DNA of 20,507 nucleotides from IMG/VR virus record IMGVR_UViG_3300007734_000441, positions 1-20,507 of that record. One strand, given 5' to 3'. Numbering within the stretch: position 1 is the first letter of the stretch; every line of letters starts with the position of its first letter. Positions 1 through 4,486 of the stretch are shown here, in pieces. Made by a program: the position numbers and the translations under genes. The DNA is from a virus. The notes beneath the pieces were generated by a model that was not told the origin of the DNA, made no database searches, and worked only from the letters and a program-made list of their open reading frames with translations.

Positions 1-420
1 TTTATCAAATGCGTACATCTGATATAATTTAGAACTAGCCCATATCTTTGGTTGTTTTTCTAATCTTTTCAATTCATCTATTATACCATCGTATGCTTGT
101 TCCAGCTTTTGGTCAGTATCCGTATCATATTCTTCTTCTATCGTATCGTAATGAGGATTTAATTCAGTATTTCTTTTGTCCACTTTTATACGATTAAGAA
201 AACGAGATTTGATAAATGAGTGGCAATACATTAGATTAAATGAATTGAGATAATATAATTGTGGATTACATTTTTCTGCTAAGTAAAGATATAATTCACT
301 AACTAATTCTTCTGCTATATCTCTATTCTTTGATATATTAAATGCTACAGCTTTTAACCAACCATCATGCTGCTTAAAAAGTATTTCTAATCGTATTGTA
401 TTTTCTTTACACTTACTCAC
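1..420 (-). CDS. Sigma-70 region 2-like protein (3' truncated by window edge)
   Basis: The frame is open for 140 codons and runs off the left edge, so the C-terminus is missing. It opens directly after an in-frame TAA at 421-423, so the first codon is GTG at 420-418; the purine-rich stretch AAGAGAG precedes it. It overlaps the end of the upstream gene by eight bases. Residues 17-50 (HDGWLKAVAFNISKNRDIAEELVSELY...) look like sigma region 2.1-2.2: a hydrophobic helix, then an acidic AEELV helix equivalent to the AEDLVQE of extracytoplasmic-type sigma factors. Residues 92-103 are acidic, and 124-137 (KIWASSKLYQMYAF) may begin a region 4-like segment. Small sigma-like proteins of this form are frequent in phages of Bacteroidota. 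It could be a transcription factor, or a helix-turn-helix terminase small subunit; the missing end would decide. Confidence 0.55.
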   Translation of the reverse strand, partial: MSKCKENTIRLEILFKQHDGWLKAVAFNISKNRDIAEELVSELYLYLAEKCNPQLYYLNSFNLMYCHSFIKSRFLNRIKVDKRNTELNPHYDTIEEEYDTDTDQKLEQAYDGIIDELKRLEKQPKIWASSKLYQMYAFDK

Positions 421-640
421 TTATCTCTCTTACAAATTTTCTTAGTTCTTCAACACAACTTCCCCAATGGCGTGCTGATGATTTACATGAGCAAGGTTGA
501 GTTACTTTTTGTCCTCTGATACGATTACACCAATTCCAAAAAGGAGTCATTAGATGCTCAGGTAAAAACGATTTAATACCTTCTAAGTGAGTCTTTAATT
601 CATTAAATTCTGATTCTGATAAAGGTTGATATTTCTCCAT
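413..640 (-). CDS. Small cysteine-motif protein, 75 aa, function unknown
   Basis: Starts at ATG 640-638, three bases after the preceding gene's stop. The N-terminal half is a predicted amphipathic helix. The C-terminal half carries C38, C50, C52 and C62 in the pattern IRGQ..TQPCSC.SSARHW..CVEELRKFV, which could bind a metal ion. I recall similar short PCxC...LRxFV proteins in phages of Bacteroidota but know no function for them. It lies in a tight cluster (HNH, 65-residue protein, this gene, sigma-like gene), each overlapping or nearly touching the next, so one transcript is likely. Confidence 0.65.
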   Translation of the reverse strand: MEKYQPLSESEFNELKTHLEGIKSFLPEHLMTPFWNWCNRIRGQKVTQPCSCKSSARHWGSCVEELRKFVREISE

Positions 641-643
641 AAT

Positions 644-841
644 TTATATTTTAATTCCATTACATTCCCCATCATACTGAGGATTAGTAAGACGATTGAG
701 CCATTGCTTTCTTTCACAACATCCACATGAATCCGAATGAAATATTGTTTTTGCAATCAAAAGCGCTAGTCTTTCACCAAATCCGAATGTTATTACGTGA
801 ATTAGAGCTTCAACCCAATCGCCTATTTTAATCCATTTCAT
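644..841 (-). CDS. Small protein with CxCC motif, 65 aa, function unknown
   Basis: ATG at 841-839 lies inside the last codons of the HNH gene (14-base overlap), suggesting translational coupling. Residues 8-33 form a largely hydrophobic helix that might touch the membrane but has charged residues within it. It is followed by a cysteine cluster (C39, C41, C42) in the motif SCGCCERKQWLNRL, with C60 near the end. The GCCxRxxxLN pattern recurs in small phage proteins. A metal-binding or membrane-associated accessory role is possible; the sequence shows nothing more specific. Confidence 0.62.
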   Translation of the reverse strand: MKWIKIGDWVEALIHVITFGFGERLALLIAKTIFHSDSCGCCERKQWLNRLTNPQYDGECNGIKI

Positions 842-1214
842 ACCTTACTAATTTTCTTTTTCTTTCATACATAGCTAACATATTCTCTGAATGTGTTACT
901 AATCTTAAATTAGTTATATTATTGTTATGTTTATTTCCGTCTATGTGGTCAATTTCTAAACCTGATTTAATTTTATCTTTGAAAGTTTCCCATACTAAAC
1001 GATGCCCACGTCTCCACAATCTTTTCTTATTAGGTCCTTTACCAACGAACAATCCATAGTACAGGTATCCGCTTGGATGTGTGCGAGGTTTTACTAATCT
1101 CATTTCACCATTAGGGTTGTAACGATATGATATTTTAGTACTCCATATAGTACCATCTTCACAAGCGTAATAGTTATCTAATCCTTTAATTTCTTTGAAT
1201 TCTTTATTTGCCAT
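828..1214 (-). CDS. HNH homing-type endonuclease with NUMOD4 domain
   Basis: This is a compact free-standing HNH nuclease. Residues 6-26 (FKEIKGLDNYYACEDGTIWS) match the NUMOD4 DNA-binding module found at the N-terminus of many homing nucleases. Residues 71-104 hold the HNH core: HR at 71-72, EIDHIDGNKHNN at 88-99 and NLR at 102-104. D89/H90 are the expected metal/catalytic residues and N99 the central Asn. At 128 residues the length is normal for this family, so it looks intact. It is the first gene after the terminator at 1265-1292 and overlaps the next gene by 14 bases. Such nucleases spread by cutting related phage genomes; whether a nearby gene is its target cannot be told from here. Confidence 0.9.
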   Translation of the reverse strand: MANKEFKEIKGLDNYYACEDGTIWSTKISYRYNPNGEMRLVKPRTHPSGYLYYGLFVGKGPNKKRLWRRGHRLVWETFKDKIKSGLEIDHIDGNKHNNNITNLRLVTHSENMLAMYERKRKLVRYEMD

Positions 1215-1264
1215 TTTGTATTGTTTTTGTATTAATAAATATTAAGTAGTTTTAAAAACCGCAT

Positions 1265-1292
1265 AAAAAAGGCCCGCTGAGAACAGCAGGCC
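1265..1292 (-). terminator. Rho-independent terminator
   Basis: On the minus strand GGCCTGCTG and CAGCGGGCC pair over nine positions (one G-U) around a UUCU tetraloop, followed by a run of six T (plus-strand A at 1265-1270). It ends minus-strand transcription coming from the 1402-2196 gene group, or the putative small RNA at 1293-1386. On the plus strand there is no T run, so the direction is clear. Confidence 0.85.
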
Positions 1293-1372
1293 GTGGGTAA
1301 AATAAATTACAGGGGCTGGAGAATACATAAGTAAAAATGGCAGTTTAGACAATATATCAAAGTGCCCCTGTA
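1293..1372 (-). ncRNA. Putative structured small RNA (non-coding gap 1215-1401)
   Basis: The 187-base gap between the HNH gene and the 61-residue gene has no convincing ORF. It contains a perfect 9-base inverted repeat, TACAGGGGC (1308-1316) and GCCCCTGTA (1364-1372), enclosing 47 bases. Just upstream on the minus strand is a copy of the AATTGTTAAA element (1377-1386), and just downstream is the terminator at 1265-1292. Promoter-like element, long closing stem and terminator together suggest a transcript of about 100 nucleotides. I see no tRNA features (no T-arm GTTCGA) and recognise no riboswitch class. It could instead be a structured 3' UTR of the 1402-1587 gene. Confidence 0.35.
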
Positions 1373-1376
1373 TTAG

Positions 1377-1401
1377 TTTAACAATTGTATATAAAAATAT
1401 A
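1377..1401 (-). promoter_or_regulatory. AATTGTTAAA element, copy 1 (candidate phage promoter)
   Basis: Reads AATTGTTAAA on the minus strand at 1386-1377, preceded by an A/T-rich stretch. Over 25 bases it matches the copy at 18839-18863 with one difference. Here it lies just downstream of the stop codon of the 61-residue gene and upstream of the inverted repeat and terminator, with no start codon nearby. Promoter function is inferred from the full set of six copies. Confidence 0.45.
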
Positions 1402-1587
1402 TTAATTACTTTGTTCATCTTTTGGTTTAATTACTTCTAAAAATTCCTTATTCTGTCTATCAGCTGCTGCCTGAAGTAATGCTCCCATATCCATATTCTC
1501 TAATACAAACATCATTTCATCATGCGTTATTTCCATTGGAGATTTCTTTAAGAGTTCTTCCAAATTGTATTTTTTATTTTCTGACAT
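1402..1587 (-). CDS. Hypothetical small acidic protein, 61 aa
   Basis: ATG at 1587-1585 lies within the end of the 110-residue gene (14-base overlap), as expected for a coupled operon. The protein is helical and rich in Glu, Lys and Met, with no Cys, signal peptide or membrane segment. I do not recognise a family. The last gene of a five-gene cluster (2196 to 1402) of short overlapping ORFs, it is followed by a candidate promoter element and a terminator. Arrangement and strand suggest an accessory phage gene. Confidence 0.6.
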   Translation of the reverse strand: MSENKKYNLEELLKKSPMEITHDEMMFVLENMDMGALLQAAADRQNKEFLEVIKPKDEQSN

Positions 1588-1906
1588 TTTCTTTTAGTTT
1601 AGTTTTAGTAATTTCAACTTCTCTGTTGAGAGCATCTAATTCAATTGTTTGTAATTCTTTTTGTATATGCTGAGTAGGTTTAATAGTTGCTATGTACTGC
1701 CTCATTTCTTCTTCCAACAATCTTTTCTTCTGAGAGTATTCCCATGCTTCTTTCACAGCTTCATTATCTATACCTTCAAACTTTGGTAATGATTCGTTTA
1801 ACCACTTTCCTAATTCTGAGTGTATATGGATAGCATCTTCTCTATCCAGCTCTTTTACTATTGTAAGAAGTAATGTGTTCTTACCCTTTGTTAGATTTAT
1901 TCCCAT
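1574..1906 (-). CDS. Hypothetical protein, 110 aa, coiled-coil C-terminus
   Basis: Residues 1-20 (MGINLTKGKNTLLLTIVKEL) form a short beta-prone stretch. From about residue 35 the protein is a continuous charged helix with heptad-like spacing (EEEMRQYIATI, KELQTIELDALNREVEI). There are no cysteines or catalytic-looking clusters. It overlaps the preceding 49-residue ORF by 26 bases and the following 61-residue ORF by 14. Family not recognised; a small oligomeric or scaffold-type accessory protein is all that composition suggests. Confidence 0.6.
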   Translation of the reverse strand: MGINLTKGKNTLLLTIVKELDREDAIHIHSELGKWLNESLPKFEGIDNEAVKEAWEYSQKKRLLEEEMRQYIATIKPTQHIQKELQTIELDALNREVEITKTKLKENVRK

Positions 1907-2030
1907 TTGTTTCGTTTTTTAATTGTTTATATTTTTCTTGCAATCTTTTTTCTAATTGCTTTTGTTCTTCCAGCTTTGCTGCATAAACTAAATTTCTTGT
2001 ATTTGAATAACTTTTTACCTTTGGATGCAT
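1881..2030 (-). CDS. Hypothetical small basic coiled-coil protein, 49 aa
   Basis: A short ORF from ATG 2030-2028 to TAA 1883-1881. The protein begins MHPKVKSYSNTRN, continues with a strongly helical Lys/Glu/Gln segment (residues 16-40, including EEQKQLEKRLQEKY) and ends in an Asn/Lys-rich tail. It starts one base after the stop of the 54-residue ORF and overlaps the 110-residue gene by 26 bases, so it fills what would otherwise be a gap in the operon. Support is positional and compositional only. Confidence 0.5.
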   Translation of the reverse strand: MHPKVKSYSNTRNLVYAAKLEEQKQLEKRLQEKYKQLKNETNGNKSNKG

Positions 2031-2031
2031 T

Positions 2032-2196
2032 TTATTTTTTTATTATATGTTCAAACATTTTATCAAATTCTTCTTCTGATATACCTGATTTACCAAGCAT
2101 TTTATTTGGTTGTAAAATTTCAATAGAAGCTGAAATAGGAGTTTCCACTTTTGATTCAGGTTCCATATATTTTTCAAAAAGGCTTTGAAAATCCAT
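2032..2196 (-). CDS. Hypothetical small acidic protein, 54 aa
   Basis: ORF from ATG 2196-2194 to TAA 2034-2032. The protein starts MDFQSLFEKYMEPESK and ends in a helix (SEEEFDKMFEHIIKK) with an acidic-then-hydrophobic pattern that could be a peptide-type interaction helix. It starts six bases after the stop of the DUF6291-like gene and ends one base before the next ORF, which supports it as a real operon member. No family recognised. Confidence 0.55.
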   Translation of the reverse strand: MDFQSLFEKYMEPESKVETPISASIEILQPNKMLGKSGISEEEFDKMFEHIIKK

Positions 2197-2202
2197 AACT
2201 TA

Positions 2203-2673
2203 TTATTTTAAAATTGAATCTAATTGACTGTGTATATTATTTAATTCTAATTCAGTATATTTTTTATTTAATCTCTGTTTGACTGCTATTGCTTTACTGT
2301 CTTTATCTATATCTCTAGCTTTATCTTTATCTTTATCTTTATCTTTATCTTTATCTTTAAGGTTTTGTGGGTTAGCTTGGGTTTCCGAAAAACCCACTGG
2401 GTTATTTGGGTTTTGTTGGGTTAATTTAGGTCTACCACCTTGCTTTCCGTTCTCTCTATTTGCTTTTACTTTTCTTTCGTAATTTTCAGATTGTACGATG
2501 AAATCTCTTTTTATAGCAAGAAAAATACCCATAACTAATGGGTCTGTGATAGTCGGTTCTACACCTTTTTGGAATAGACCTATTGATTTTATTAAGATAC
2601 CAGCTTGCTCATCTGATAAGTTATCCATCAATTCAAAATGCGATTGATAGATGATTGTGTGTTTGTTTGCCAT
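2203..2673 (-). CDS. DUF6291-like phage protein with (KD)n repeat
   Basis: Residues 4-70 fit the DUF6291 pattern: an initial aromatic strand (IIYQSHFELMDNLSDEQAG), a helix ending in GLFQKGVEP, then an IFLAIKRDFIVQSENYERK segment, followed by the diagnostic NGKQGGRPK at 75-83. DUF6291 proteins occur in phages and prophages of Bacteroidota and Firmicutes, often near replication genes; a replication-initiator role is often supposed but I do not know it to be proved. Residues 106-118 are six Lys-Asp pairs plus Lys, encoded by a perfect hexanucleotide repeat, forming a charged linker before a short C-terminal helical domain. The gene has a strong Shine-Dalgarno site and probably its own host-type promoter at 2784-2815. 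Confidence 0.75.
   Translation of the reverse strand: MANKHTIIYQSHFELMDNLSDEQAGILIKSIGLFQKGVEPTITDPLVMGIFLAIKRDFIVQSENYERKVKANRENGKQGGRPKLTQQNPNNPVGFSETQANPQNLKDKDKDKDKDKDKARDIDKDSKAIAVKQRLNKKYTELELNNIHSQLDSILK
2319..2359. repeat. Hexanucleotide tandem repeat (CTTTAT)6
   Basis: Six uninterrupted copies of CTTTAT plus five bases of a seventh. On the coding (minus) strand this is (AAAGAT)n and encodes alternating Lys-Asp in the DUF6291-like protein. Because the unit is six bases, slippage would change linker length without breaking the frame. Confidence 0.95.
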
Positions 2674-2680
2674 TTTTATT

Positions 2681-2687
2681 CTCCTTT
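2681..2687 (-). promoter_or_regulatory. Strong ribosome binding site of the DUF6291-like gene
   Basis: Minus-strand AAAGGAG followed by AATAAAA and the ATG at 2673-2671, a textbook Shine-Dalgarno sequence and spacing. Most other genes here have only A-rich leaders, which is normal for Bacteroidota, so this site stands out and fixes the start. Confidence 0.7.
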
Positions 2688-2721
2688 ATAATAAATAGTG
2701 TGTTTCCAGAAAAAAGCTAAA

Positions 2722-2748
2722 AATAAGGGGAAACTTTTGTGTTCCCCC
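2722..2748 (-). terminator. Hairpin with T-rich tail, terminator or attenuator
   Basis: On the minus strand GGGGAAC and GTTTCCCC pair (one bulged base) around ACAAAA, followed by TTATTTTT. It would end transcripts of the 63-residue gene. Since promoter 2784-2815 lies upstream of it, the hairpin also falls in the roughly 100-base leader of the DUF6291-like gene and could act as an attenuator. The 129-base gap 2674-2802 otherwise holds only the ribosome binding site and that promoter. Confidence 0.6.
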
Positions 2749-2783
2749 TATCCATATGAACATCTAAAAAACACAAATTTATA

Positions 2784-2815
2784 CAAATATACGAAATTAT
2801 TTTTACTTTTCCAAA
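2784..2815 (-). promoter_or_regulatory. Bacteroidota-type promoter P2
   Basis: Minus-strand TTTG (2815-2812), 20 bases, then TATATTTG (2791-2784), an exact fit to the TTTG/TAnnTTTG consensus of Bacteroidota vegetative sigma factor. It overlaps the last codons of the 63-residue gene. Transcription should start near 2777 and reach the DUF6291-like gene after a leader of about 100 bases. Confidence 0.7.
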
Positions 2816-2994
2816 TTTTTTTCTTTAATTAATCCAACACTTTTCATCCATTCTTCTGTACGCTTATTACGTTCCATCAGTTCATCATATCCCTTTTGGA
2901 TTTCAGCGTAAAGTGTTTGTAATTTAGCTTCCTCAATTACTTGAGCCTGTCTTTCCATTTCTCGGAGTTGTTTAGTCAACATAGTTTTTATCAT
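2803..2994 (-). CDS. Hypothetical small coiled-coil protein, 63 aa
   Basis: A continuous charged helix from about residue 6 to 50 (LREMERQAQVIEEAKLQTLY, then QKGYDELMERNKRTEEW) with heptad-like spacing; no Cys or membrane segment. The start at ATG 2994-2992 lies only about five bases from the expected start site of promoter P1 (3006-3037), so the message is close to leaderless. It is isolated between two promoters and two hairpins, i.e. transcribed alone from a strong host-type promoter, the arrangement of an early-expressed phage gene. Family not recognised. Confidence 0.65.
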   Translation of the reverse strand: MIKTMLTKQLREMERQAQVIEEAKLQTLYAEIQKGYDELMERNKRTEEWMKSVGLIKEKNLEK

Positions 2995-3005
2995 TTGTTA
3001 CAATA

Positions 3006-3037
3006 CAAATATACGCAAAACTACTTAATTTTCCAAA
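3006..3037 (-). promoter_or_regulatory. Bacteroidota-type promoter P1
   Basis: Minus-strand TTTG (3037-3034), 20 bases, then TATATTTG (3013-3006), exact consensus, followed closely by the start codon of the 63-residue gene. Spacing and -7 sequence are the same as P2, and both share the surrounding context (TTTGGAAAA... and CGTATATTTGTAT). The duplicated palindromes at 3073-3150 lie just upstream and could bind a regulator. Confidence 0.75.
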
Positions 3038-3045
3038 CTTTTTAT

Positions 3046-3150
3046 GGTATTTTTTAGTGCTTCTGACGTAAGTAATTGATAATCAATAAGATTTTTTTGG
3101 GTATTTTTTCACAAGTTATCCACATTTCCATAACTAATTGATAATCAATA
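3046..3150. repeat. Duplicated palindromic unit with DnaA box (operator or origin candidate)
   Basis: The non-coding stretch 3038-3156 contains two copies of GGTATTTTTT (3046-3055, 3100-3109), each followed by a copy of TAATTGATAATCAATA (3073-3088, 3135-3150). The latter contains the palindrome ATTGAT-A-ATCAAT. Between the second GGTATTTTTT and the second palindrome is TTATCCACA (3116-3124), identical to the Escherichia coli DnaA-box consensus. Palindromes in duplicate beside a strong promoter suggest a regulator site; the DnaA box and A/T-rich content suggest a replication origin. Both readings are inference. Confidence 0.55.
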
Positions 3151-3154
3151 GCAT

Positions 3155-3177
3155 AAAAAAACCCACAAGAAGTGGGT
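3155..3177 (-). terminator. Rho-independent terminator after the 90-aa gene
   Basis: Minus-strand ACCCAC-TTCTT-GTGGGT followed by a run of T (plus-strand A at 3155-3161): a six-base perfect stem with five-base loop. It lies 35 bases past the stop of the 90-residue gene and closes the 3936-3212 pair. Confidence 0.8.
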
Positions 3178-3211
3178 AAAAATGGATAATTTTGGCAGGT
3201 ATCACATTTTT

Positions 3212-3484
3212 TTATAAAAGTATAAAATAATCTTCTGATTTTCTCAATGCTGAAATCTTTCTAGCATTTACTAAAAAAGGGAATATCTCTTTGTATTGTG
3301 TGAAAGAAAACTTCTTATCAGCTCTAACCTGTTTAAGAATTTCTTCCATTCTTTTCTCAATCAAATCAGGTTGTTCTAATTCAACGATATAATCTTCTAC
3401 TTCTTTTAGAAAAGCGTTTGTTTTATCTTTTCCAGCTTTCTGAAGTATTCCGAATTCTTCTTTAAGGAATTGTTCGTAATCCAT
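3212..3484 (-). CDS. Hypothetical helical protein, 90 aa
   Basis: The ATG (3484-3482) overlaps the TAA of the preceding gene (TAATG), indicating coupled translation. The protein is mostly alpha-helical, rich in Glu, Lys and Phe, with aromatic-hydrophobic clusters (QYKEIFPFLVNA, SEDYFILL) and no Cys. No signal peptide or membrane span. Family not recognised. Being coupled to the Cys-motif protein, the two may be made in equal amounts. Confidence 0.65.
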   Translation of the reverse strand: MDYEQFLKEEFGILQKAGKDKTNAFLKEVEDYIVELEQPDLIEKRMEEILKQVRADKKFSFTQYKEIFPFLVNARKISALRKSEDYFILL

Positions 3485-3936
3485 TAGCTTCCGTATTTAG
3501 AACGTATCATTCCACAAACTTTCTCAGCAATTTCTTTACTTCCGTATCTATCAGTTTGCTCTAAAACGCATTCATCCCAAGGATATTCTTGTAAATTAAC
3601 ACCAGCTTCTTCTAATTCCATTTCTATTTTTGCTAATGGTACACAATTAGGTACTTCTCTACCATCTACAACCTTTGTACCAACTTGTACATAATTTTCC
3701 CAGCATGGGTCATTTGGTCCTTTCTCTAATGGTGCTAAGTTAATACCTCTGAATTCAGTATCGTATTTGATTCTAGCCATTGCTTTCTTATCCATAGATT
3801 TGATTTTTTTCATATTTTCTCTACGATAGGTTGAATAACATATAGCTAAACTTTGTTCTTGTGGATACTCTCCACCTATTTCACTCATACATCTTCCGAT
3901 ATATGAATCTTCAGTTGTTGGTTTTGGTATTGGCAT
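3484..3936 (-). CDS. Three-module cysteine-motif phage protein
   Basis: Three short modules. Residues 11-39 read YIGRCMSEI..EYP.EQSLAICYSTYR (C16, C33). Residues 73-102 read GPNDPCWENY.QVGTK..DGREVPNCVP (C78, C98). Residues 117-149 read EYPWDECV.EQTDRYGSKEIAEKVCGMI (C123, C141). The Cys pairs are evenly matched, one pair per module, so disulfides or shared metal sites are possible. I know such modules as tails or inserts on portal, protease and head proteins of phages of Bacteroidota; here they stand together as a separate protein, and the fused protease at 5632-7017 lacks them. A virion-associated role is inferred. It is coupled to the 90-residue gene and diverges from the plus-strand endonuclease gene. 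Confidence 0.65.
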   Translation of the reverse strand: MPIPKPTTEDSYIGRCMSEIGGEYPQEQSLAICYSTYRRENMKKIKSMDKKAMARIKYDTEFRGINLAPLEKGPNDPCWENYVQVGTKVVDGREVPNCVPLAKIEMELEEAGVNLQEYPWDECVLEQTDRYGSKEIAEKVCGMIRSKYGS

Positions 3937-3940
3937 TTTA

Positions 3941-3972
3941 TTTGGTTTTTTAAGTTATTTTTCGTATCTTTA
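3941..3972 (+). promoter_or_regulatory. Bacteroidota-type promoter P3 (plus strand)
   Basis: TTTG (3941-3944), 20 bases, TATCTTTA (3965-3972): one mismatch from TTTG/TAnnTTTG, with exactly the spacing of P1 and P2. Start expected near 3979, about 14 bases before the ATG of the GIY-YIG gene. It sits in the 56-base divergent gap 3937-3992; I see no clear promoter for the minus-strand gene there. Confidence 0.55.
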
Positions 3973-3992
3973 CGTTATAATAATAACAATCA

Positions 3993-4478
3993 ATGTATTA
4001 CATATATCACATACCTGGCATTAAAATTGGATGTACTACCAATCCAAAGAGTAGAGTTGAAAAAAAACAAGGATATAAAAAATATGAAATATTAGAAACA
4101 CATACTGATATTAATATAGCATCTACAAGAGAAATTGAATTGCAAAAACAATATGGATATCAAATTGATGTAACACCATATTCACAAAGTTATAAATGGG
4201 CTACATCGGGAAATCCATCAGTTAAGCCAATGATAAAAGCAGGAAAAGAATGGATTATGAATAATAAAGAAAAACATTCTGAAAATGCTAAATTAGGTGG
4301 ACTAAAACAAGGACCGATTACAGCTAAAAAGAATGTAGAAAGTGGACATATATCTAATTTAGGTAAGATAAATGTAAATACAGTATATACATGTCCTCAT
4401 TGTGGTAAAGTTGGTAAATCATCTGGTATGTTTACATGGCATTTTGATAGATGTAGAAACAAAATTGTTAAATATTAA
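3993..4478 (+). CDS. GIY-YIG-type homing endonuclease with C-terminal zinc finger
   Basis: Residues 1-60 resemble the divergent GIY-YIG nucleases common in phages: YIYHI (3-7), KIGCT (11-15), R21, then STREIELQKQYGYQID (44-59), where a Glu is expected to hold the catalytic metal. Residues 97-125 contain Gly/Lys-rich repeats like NUMOD3-type DNA-contacting modules (AKLGGLKQGPIT...). Residues 134-154 form a likely zinc finger, CPHC with H150 and C154. The order nuclease, linker, zinc finger matches T4 I-TevI in outline. It lies on the plus strand between minus-strand blocks and eight bases before the sigma gene, typical of a mobile free-standing nuclease. The first YIG-like motif is weak, so activity is not certain. 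Confidence 0.75.
   Translation: MYYIYHIPGIKIGCTTNPKSRVEKKQGYKKYEILETHTDINIASTREIELQKQYGYQIDVTPYSQSYKWATSGNPSVKPMIKAGKEWIMNNKEKHSENAKLGGLKQGPITAKKNVESGHISNLGKINVNTVYTCPHCGKVGKSSGMFTWHFDRCRNKIVKY
4463..4472 (+). promoter_or_regulatory. AATTGTTAAA element, plus-strand copy before the sigma gene
   Basis: AATTGTTAAA spans the last codons of the GIY-YIG gene and ends 14 bases before the ATG of the sigma-like gene. It is the only plus-strand copy and sits in front of a plus-strand gene, so orientation follows the gene as in the other copies. Confidence 0.45.
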
Positions 4479-4486
4479 ACGTTACA

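Noticed and set aside
1262-1350. 28-codon minus-strand ORF (MYSPAPVIYFTHGLLF...) across the terminator
   Set aside because: It runs through the terminator stem and has no ribosome site; more likely non-coding.
1300-1375. tRNA gene
   Set aside because: No T-arm GTTCGA, no anticodon arm and a 9-base rather than 7-base closing stem.
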